Shown: positions 29,530-33,789 of the stretch, piece by piece
Layout: each line of letters begins with the position of its first letter
How positions within the stretch are numbered: the first letter of the stretch is position 1
Virus record (IMG/VR): IMGVR_UViG_3300013101_000044
Coordinates: 1-33,789 of that record
Length of the DNA: 33,789 bases
From: a virus
Strand: one strand, 5' to 3'
Position numbers and translations under genes: made by a program
Notes under the pieces: model-generated
Told to the model about the DNA's origin: nothing
Databases searched by the model: none
What the model saw: the letters and a program-made list of their open reading frames with translations, nothing else

Positions 29530-30199
29530 GGAATAGATATGATAGATTTTAGTATAATGCCTAGTTTAGAGTGCGATCTGCGGTGTTCTTTTTGCATGTA
29601 TGACGCGAGTCCAGAAAATAAGACAGAATTGGATTACGAAAAGACAAGGGAATTTGTAGCCAAATGGGATTTTAGTGCAATAAACAACGTAGGGTTTTAC
29701 GGAGGAGAACCTTCGATTAATTTTGTATTATATCAAAAATTTATAGACTTGCTACCAAAAGTACCAAAATTTGTAATAACCAACGGAGCTTGGTCTACCA
29801 GCGTAGATAGGACTGAAGCCTTTATAGAGTTTATTTACGACAACGACTTATATACAATAATATCTGGAACCAAAGAACACAAGATGTATCAAAATGAAGG
29901 CGTACTTAGGGCAATAAAGGAAAACGCGTACAATATGATTCGGTTAAAGGATGGCGATGTTATTCACAAAATGGGCAGAGGAAAAGACTACCCAGGCGCA
30001 ATGGACAAGTGTAGCGGATTTTGTTGTTTAGACGATAGAATTACTAGACTAGCCATTATGCCAGATGGAAACATTGTCTTCCAAAACTGTCATGGAAACT
30101 ATCCAATTGTGCAAACAATTGAAGATCCCTTTGAAGGAATATTGGAACGAACTATGAATGCGGTAAAGAATTGCGGCCTCAAGCTTCTATAAGGAATAG
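29516..30199 (+). repeat. 21-base direct repeats flanking the radical SAM gene
   Basis: 29516-29536 and 30179-30199 match at 20 of 21 bases (TCAAG, one variable base, then TTCTATAAGGAATAG). Each copy comprises the last codons and stop of the gene before it (K-I-L or K-L-L then TAA) and the SD of what follows. The second copy now leads into non-coding sequence. This suggests a one-gene insertion by recombination. Confidence 0.85.
29539..30192 (+). CDS. Radical SAM enzyme with SPASM/twitch-like C-terminus
   Basis: 217 residues. C12-x3-C16-x2-C19 (CDLRCSFC) is the [4Fe-4S] cluster motif of radical SAM enzymes, and GFYGGEPSI (G55-G56-E57-P58) is the SAM-binding motif. TNGAW and the C-terminal block C158-x3-C162-C163...MPDGNIVFQNC184 and C212 fit an auxiliary cluster of the SPASM/twitch class. 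It is short for the class but complete in the core. Substrate unknown; SPASM relatives mostly modify peptides, and some phage radical SAM proteins act on nucleotides. It is clearly more AT-rich than its neighbours (hand-counted blocks: about 35% GC versus about 46% in the helicase) and sits between 21-base repeats, so it appears acquired. Confidence 0.9.
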   Translation: MIDFSIMPSLECDLRCSFCMYDASPENKTELDYEKTREFVAKWDFSAINNVGFYGGEPSINFVLYQKFIDLLPKVPKFVITNGAWSTSVDRTEAFIEFIYDNDLYTIISGTKEHKMYQNEGVLRAIKENAYNMIRLKDGDVIHKMGRGKDYPGAMDKCSGFCCLDDRITRLAIMPDGNIVFQNCHGNYPIVQTIEDPFEGILERTMNAVKNCGLKLL

Positions 30200-30236
30200 G
30201 CGTTGAAGAAAAAACACGCTTCGATGCAGAAAAAGC

Positions 30237-30265
30237 TTGACTTTTTTGAAAAAATTTAGTAAAAT
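30237..30265 (+). promoter_or_regulatory. Strong sigma70-like promoter
   Basis: -35 TTGACT (30237-30242), 17-base spacer, -10 TAAAAT (30260-30265, five of six consensus bases). It starts the third early unit about 50 bases upstream of the gene at 30321. Its core GCTTGACTTTTTTG is identical to the late promoter on the other strand. Confidence 0.8.
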
Positions 30266-30320
30266 AAAAATCTACCATTCGACTATTGGAGTCGACAACC
30301 ACCATCACAAGGAGAACAAC

Positions 30321-30902
30321 ATGCCAGATTTAAGTCATCTTACCGATCATGCAGAAAACAACGAAGAAACCCCAACGGTATCGTCGTTGGAAGAAGTAAC
30401 CGCGTACTCAGAAGCATTGATTGAGAAGCGTGCTGAGCTTAAGATTATGGAAGCGGATGCAAAAGCCAAGAAGAAAGAAGTTCTTAAGCTGGAGCAGGAA
30501 TTACTTCCACAAGCTCTTTTATCCATCGGACTGCAGTCTATCCAATTACGGTCGGGCGAGACCGTATCAGTCAAAGAGGATATGTCCTGCTCAGTTAAGG
30601 ATTATTCTAAGCTGTATGACTTCCTGGAAGAACAGGGCGATGATGCTCTCATGAAAACATCAATCGAAGTAGGTAAGCTTCCTCAGAATATCTTGAACAT
30701 GATTCTTAAGGAAATGAAAGACACCTACGACATTGACGCAACCAGCCAATTGTACATCCATCCTAGTACACTGAAAGCGTACTTCAAGCGTTTATGTGGT
30801 ATTGGAGAAGGTGTTGAAGCTAAGGTGCCGCTTGCCTCCATTGATGAAGAAATGCTGGGAACCTTTACGTTTTACAAAGTCGCTGTCAAAAAGGCTAAGT
30901 GA
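30321..30902 (+). CDS. Coiled-coil early protein, 193 residues
   Basis: Start at ATG 30321 with CAAGGAGA 7 bases upstream; the open frame runs further upstream through the promoter but without a ribosome site. Residues of about 25-80 form a charged helix (SEALIEKRAELKIMEADAKAKKKEVLKLEQELLPQALLS), followed by LQSIQLRSGETVSVKEDMSCSVKDYSKLYDFLEEQGDDALMKT. The layout, a coiled coil then a small alpha/beta domain with GxxSVxLxxGxxV, is shared by phage proteins of unknown function that are usually encoded beside ssDNA-binding and nuclease genes. A role in recombination or replication is suggested only by this context. Confidence 0.75.
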   Translation: MPDLSHLTDHAENNEETPTVSSLEEVTAYSEALIEKRAELKIMEADAKAKKKEVLKLEQELLPQALLSIGLQSIQLRSGETVSVKEDMSCSVKDYSKLYDFLEEQGDDALMKTSIEVGKLPQNILNMILKEMKDTYDIDATSQLYIHPSTLKAYFKRLCGIGEGVEAKVPLASIDEEMLGTFTFYKVAVKKAK

Positions 30903-30903
30903 T

Positions 30904-31284
30904 ATGGAAACAACACCAGAGACAATCAGTAGTACAATATATTGGCTTCAAAGTCGACGACAAAACGTTATGCTTTGGCAGGACGAAGCATGGTCATTCG
31001 AGATAACTAAATTGTTTGGCCAGTTGCACAAGTCGTCTAAAAGAGTGACTGTTCTCAAGTGGAGGATTGTAAAGCGCGTAATCTTAGAAACGCCAATTGA
31101 GAACTTCGGAGAGTACTACGGCTACGAACCAGAAGAAAGATGCTATAGAGAAGGATGTAAAGGAACAATGCAGGATGAGCGAGAAGGAGGATGCAGTTGT
31201 CACATAAATCCTCCTTGTGGACACTGTACACACATACACACAATATGCGATACTTGTGATACTGAATACGAGTATCAAGCGTAA
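30904..31284 (+). CDS. Cys/His-rich putative zinc-binding protein, 126 residues
   Basis: Start at 30904, two bases after the previous stop; AAGG about 10 bases upstream. The N-terminal 70 residues are helical (SSTIYWLQSRRQNVMLWQDEAWSFEITKLFGQLHK). The C-terminus has eight cysteines at 80, 85, 97, 99, 105, 108, 115 and 118 and five His (CYREGCKG, GCSCHINPPCGHCTHIHTICDTC), enough for two zinc sites. It may bind nucleic acid or act as an adaptor. Not assigned to a family. Confidence 0.7.
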   Translation: METTPETISSTIYWLQSRRQNVMLWQDEAWSFEITKLFGQLHKSSKRVTVLKWRIVKRVILETPIENFGEYYGYEPEERCYREGCKGTMQDEREGGCSCHINPPCGHCTHIHTICDTCDTEYEYQA

Positions 31285-31311
31285 CAACCACCAATAACAA
31301 GGAGATACACA

Positions 31312-32046
31312 ATGGCAGCAACGAAAAAGACACCATCATTTGACCATCTGAAAGGCGCAATGGACGGAAGTGGTTTTGAAGACATCAAGATGGAAACGAT
31401 GGCTATTCCGTTCATCAAGATTATTCAGGACTTATCCCCACAGATGAAGAGAAGCAAGCCCGAATTTAACCCAGAAGCAGAGCCTGGTATGTTCGTTAAT
31501 ACAGTTTCTGGCAAACTTTATAAAGGCCCGATCAAGGTTATCATTGGTAAATTCGAGCGCATGTTTCTTGAGTGGGGAACAACTCGTGGCACTCTTGTAG
31601 GGGTGCATTCTCCCGAGAGCATTGAGCTTAATAGTAAGCTTATGCGTGACGACAAGAATCAATTGTTTGATCCGCAAACACAAAGTACTTTCCAGGATTG
31701 TTATACGTACTACGTCCTGGTAGCTGACGATCTTGATGAAGGTGTGTGTATTTTCTCTATGACGTCCACCAATATCAAGGAAGCCAAGAAGCTCAACAGA
31801 AACCTGCTTCACACATTACTGCCTAACACGGATCAACGTGCGATGCCTTACTTTATGCTTTGGGAAGTTTCTTCTGTAGAGAAGAAGAACGACCAGGGTG
31901 AGTGGTTTGGCGCAAGCTTCAAATTTGATTCCTTCGTCACACAGCTTCAGCTTGAAGCCGTAGTTGAGGAACGGAAGCAGATTCCAAAGAAGCACGTGGA
32001 TTACGCCCAAATCGAAGACAAGTCAAGCGAAAACACACAGTATTGA
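31312..32046 (+). CDS. Probable single-stranded DNA-binding / replication accessory protein
   Basis: 244 residues, SD AAGGAGA, with the same CAACCACCA leader as the gene at 30321. IPFIKIIQDLSPQMKRSKPEFNPEAEPGMFVNTVSGKLYKGPIKVIIGKFERMFLEWG is a hallmark of a widespread phage family that lies in DNA-replication clusters and is often annotated as ssDNA-binding. A beta-rich central region (TYYVLVADDLDEGVCIFSMTSTN) and an acidic tail (YAQIEDKSSENTQY) fit that idea, since acidic tails are typical of SSBs. Biochemical role is inferred. Confidence 0.65.
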   Translation: MAATKKTPSFDHLKGAMDGSGFEDIKMETMAIPFIKIIQDLSPQMKRSKPEFNPEAEPGMFVNTVSGKLYKGPIKVIIGKFERMFLEWGTTRGTLVGVHSPESIELNSKLMRDDKNQLFDPQTQSTFQDCYTYYVLVADDLDEGVCIFSMTSTNIKEAKKLNRNLLHTLLPNTDQRAMPYFMLWEVSSVEKKNDQGEWFGASFKFDSFVTQLQLEAVVEERKQIPKKHVDYAQIEDKSSENTQY

Positions 32047-32453
32047 TGTTTGAAGAAAGCTATACCATGCTTGGCATAGAACTGGCAGTCAAAGAAGTGA
32101 CTGTCGGTTCTTTCTTTCGTCTTGAATCTGATATTTACAATTATCTGAAGAGAACAACTACGTCAGGAGGTTATAAGTATCAGAGAATGGAGACCGTTGA
32201 TCAAGATGGTTTTCCAGATGTATTATTGTTTAAGCAAGAAGAGTACTGTTTGATCGAAGCAAAGAGGTTACAGAAGAAATTCTTAGCTTCCTTAGAGGAT
32301 GACCTCAAGTGGCAGTTCGGTCAGATAGGTTTTGCAGTTAGGTGCTTTACACTAAACATGGACTATCTACTAGTAGTCGGTAAGGCGAATAAATTAGCAT
32401 TCATAGGCCAGGAGCAATCATTATGGAAAATGACGCGCAACCTACACTTTTAA
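32046..32453 (+). CDS. VRR-NUC-like PD-(D/E)XK nuclease
   Basis: 135 residues from ATG 32046, overlapping the previous stop (TGATG). Motifs: GFPDVLLF (D58) and LIEAKR (E71-x-K73), which is the PD-(D/E)XK core, plus an early acidic helix (FRLESDIYNYL, E28) and a Q-rich helix DLKWQFGQIGFAV. This is the size and layout of the stand-alone phage VRR-NUC nucleases, believed to act as Holliday junction resolvases or flap nucleases. It may trim recombination intermediates before packaging. Confidence 0.8.
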   Translation: MFEESYTMLGIELAVKEVTVGSFFRLESDIYNYLKRTTTSGGYKYQRMETVDQDGFPDVLLFKQEEYCLIEAKRLQKKFLASLEDDLKWQFGQIGFAVRCFTLNMDYLLVVGKANKLAFIGQEQSLWKMTRNLHF

Positions 32454-33067
32454 TTACAACATCAATATTGGATTCTTTCGGTTGGTTGGAGAGATGTCCT
32501 CCTTCCTGGCGCGAAAGAGCGTATAAATCGCTCGTTGCGACGATTCGAAGGGAAAAGTATACGCCACACAAAACGGCGAAGAGAGGCGTGGATTTCGAGC
32601 GCGCAGTGTACGAAAACGCTGGCTCTGGAGGATCGAAGCACTTCAGAGAGGTGGCAGACAAAGTTCGTGGAGCAAAATTTCAGCAGGTATTGAAAAAGAA
32701 TATAAACGTAGAAGGAAGAGAAGTTCTGCTGTACGGCAAAGTAGACGCATTGTTTCCTACCAGAATAGTGGACATAAAGACTACTGAAAACTACAGAGGA
32801 AACGATAAGTATATGGGCGGATGGCAACATACTTTATATTGCTATATGTCTGGCCTAAAAGAGTTTGACTATCTTGTCGCGCTGTTTGAACCATATCCAA
32901 GGAATACAATGATAGCTGTGTATGAAATATGTTATAAAGCTGGCAGCGATGAGGCGTTGCTGGAGGAGATTCAAAGGGGCATCTGGCACTTTTATGAGTG
33001 GTTGATGGTAGAAGAGTTGTTCTACGACTACGAGAACATCTTCTCTAACCCTAGGAGAAATAGATGA
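32423..33067 (+). CDS. Cas4/RecB-like PD-(D/E)XK exonuclease
   Basis: 214 residues; ATG overlaps the previous gene's end, SD GGAGC. Motifs: GVDFERAVYE (E59), GKVDAL (D108), VDIKT (D117-x-K119) and the QHTLYCY motif (Q135...Y139): the RecB-family nuclease core. No Fe-S cysteine set typical of Cas4 is present (only C25 and C140), so this is closer to a plain phage RecB-like exonuclease. It would resect double-stranded ends in recombination-dependent replication. Its stop overlaps the start of the primase. Confidence 0.85.
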   Translation: MENDAQPTLLITTSILDSFGWLERCPPSWRERAYKSLVATIRREKYTPHKTAKRGVDFERAVYENAGSGGSKHFREVADKVRGAKFQQVLKKNINVEGREVLLYGKVDALFPTRIVDIKTTENYRGNDKYMGGWQHTLYCYMSGLKEFDYLVALFEPYPRNTMIAVYEICYKAGSDEALLEEIQRGIWHFYEWLMVEELFYDYENIFSNPRRNR

Positions 33068-33789
33068 AGTCCTCGAAAGCCTTTGTAGCAGACTTCCTTG
33101 AACTGTTCAAAGGAAACCAAGTATCTCATGGATTGCATACGCCCGAGACCAAAACCACAGAAGGCGTAAAGGCTCCTGGGAAAAGCTCAGTAGTGCATGA
33201 AGAGGTTACTGACGAGATTGTATCAAAACGTCTACACGGCAAGCAAGGATTGGGAATTATTCCGATCAATCACGAAAACAGAGTAAACTTTGCCGTGATA
33301 GATGTAGATGTGTATCCAGCCACACCGAAGAAGTACATAGCTATTCTTCGACGTGCTGGCGTACCAGCCATATGTTTTCGTAGTAAAAGCGGGGGGCTGC
33401 ACGTATTTATGTTCTTCTCAGACTCTCCGGAGGCGTCAAAGATAAGGCCGTCGTTAATGAAATTAGTCGGGATGTTTGGATTGCCTCTTACAGTAGAAGT
33501 GTTCCCAAAGCAGACAATGTTAGAAGAGGGAAAGACAGGTAATTGGATCAATTTACCTTACTTCAAAGCAACTGAGACCGAGCGCTATGCATACAGTTCA
33601 AAGGGAGAGGCGCTTTCTTTGGAGGACGCAATAACAATGATAAAAGGTGTACGGCAACCTTTTAAACAGTTCATTGCGTCAATAGCTAGCGCTCCTCTTG
33701 CAGAAGCCCCTCCTTGTCTTCAAACTATATTCTTGAACGGAGGGGCTGAAGAAGGAGAAAGAAACCATTATTTGTTCAATTGTGCGGGG
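33064..33789 (+). CDS. Archaeo-eukaryotic-type primase (partial)
   Basis: 242 codons to the window edge, ATG overlapping the previous TGA. Motif 1 FAVIDVDVY (D80, D82), motif 2 SKSGGLHVFMF (S109-x-x-x-H113) and motif 3 EVFPKQ (E145), followed by GNWINLPYF, the order seen in AEP-superfamily primases, including those of TOTE-type and PriCT-1-linked phage proteins. The segment PPCLQTIFLNGGAEEGERNHYLFN at the end is the beginning of a PriCT-like helical domain; a helicase domain may follow beyond the window. It would lay primers for phage replication. A rest of unknown length is missing. Confidence 0.88.
   Translation, partial: MKSSKAFVADFLELFKGNQVSHGLHTPETKTTEGVKAPGKSSVVHEEVTDEIVSKRLHGKQGLGIIPINHENRVNFAVIDVDVYPATPKKYIAILRRAGVPAICFRSKSGGLHVFMFFSDSPEASKIRPSLMKLVGMFGLPLTVEVFPKQTMLEEGKTGNWINLPYFKATETERYAYSSKGEALSLEDAITMIKGVRQPFKQFIASIASAPLAEAPPCLQTIFLNGGAEEGERNHYLFNCAG

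Noticed and set aside
30237-30320. N-terminal extension of the 193-residue protein from an upstream start
   Set aside because: The extension runs over the -35/-10 promoter and has no SD; the ATG at 30321 has a good one.
32423-33067. True Cas4 with adaptation role
   Set aside because: The nuclease core matches, but the four Fe-S cysteines of Cas4 are missing and no CRISPR genes are near.
1-33789. Prophage integration or lysogeny genes
   Set aside because: No integrase, excisionase or CI-like repressor was seen; the operator at 20243 alone does not show lysogeny.

Overview
The window is a contiguous piece of a tailed-phage genome with siphovirus architecture (long, flexible, non-contractile tail). 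It holds two divergent gene blocks. Positions 1-20220 read on the minus strand and form the virion block. Positions 21094-33789 read on the plus strand and form an early/DNA-metabolism block. Both edges cut through genes (a tail-fibre gene on the left, a primase gene on the right), so the genome continues both ways. Most genes have good Shine-Dalgarno (SD) sequences (GGAG/AGGAG), and the promoters and terminators look sigma70/Rho-independent, so a bacterial host with classical translation signals is likely. I cannot name the host. I see no integrase, no lysis genes, no tRNA and no CRISPR array.

Virion block, in transcription order from 20220 down to 1: small terminase, large terminase (ATPase plus nuclease), DUF4055-type portal, scaffold, a hairpin-rich gap with a terminator-like stem, major capsid protein, a probable decoration protein, a 56-residue charged protein missed by length-limited ORF calling, four head-tail connector/tail-completion genes, major tail protein, the tail assembly chaperone pair with a -1 frameshift site (A AAA AAG at 10781-10775), a short tape measure (555 residues), tail tip proteins including one of 1332 residues, and several tail-fibre/receptor-binding genes. 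One strong promoter at 20263-20291 can drive the block; a perfect 11-bp inverted repeat is centred on its predicted transcription start.

The divergent region 20221-21093 has no convincing gene. It holds the late promoter/operator, a 115-base stretch with no C on the plus strand, AT-rich direct repeats and three copies of a TAGC..GGCAAGG.TTGCGGA-type repeat.

Early block: first small unknown genes separated by strong RNA hairpins, ending at a Rho-independent terminator (22588-22627). Next is a roughly 770-base non-coding segment with a 20-bp palindrome and two inverted 46-base arrays of 11-base repeats, a good candidate replication origin or other cis-acting site. A second promoter (23201) starts a run of small unknown genes followed by an HD phosphohydrolase, a nucleotidyltransferase-type ligase, an SNF2-type helicase and a radical SAM enzyme. 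A third promoter (30237) starts a run with a coiled-coil protein, a Cys-rich protein, a probable ssDNA-binding protein, a VRR-NUC-like nuclease, a Cas4/RecB-like nuclease and an archaeo-eukaryotic-type primase. Together these would prime, unwind, process and ligate phage DNA; no DNA polymerase is inside the window.

The most unusual features are the phage radical SAM gene, which is AT-rich and sits between near-identical 21-base direct repeats; the more general pattern of single-gene cassettes bounded by short direct repeats that carry the ribosome binding site; and the inverted repeat arrays at 22777-23041.
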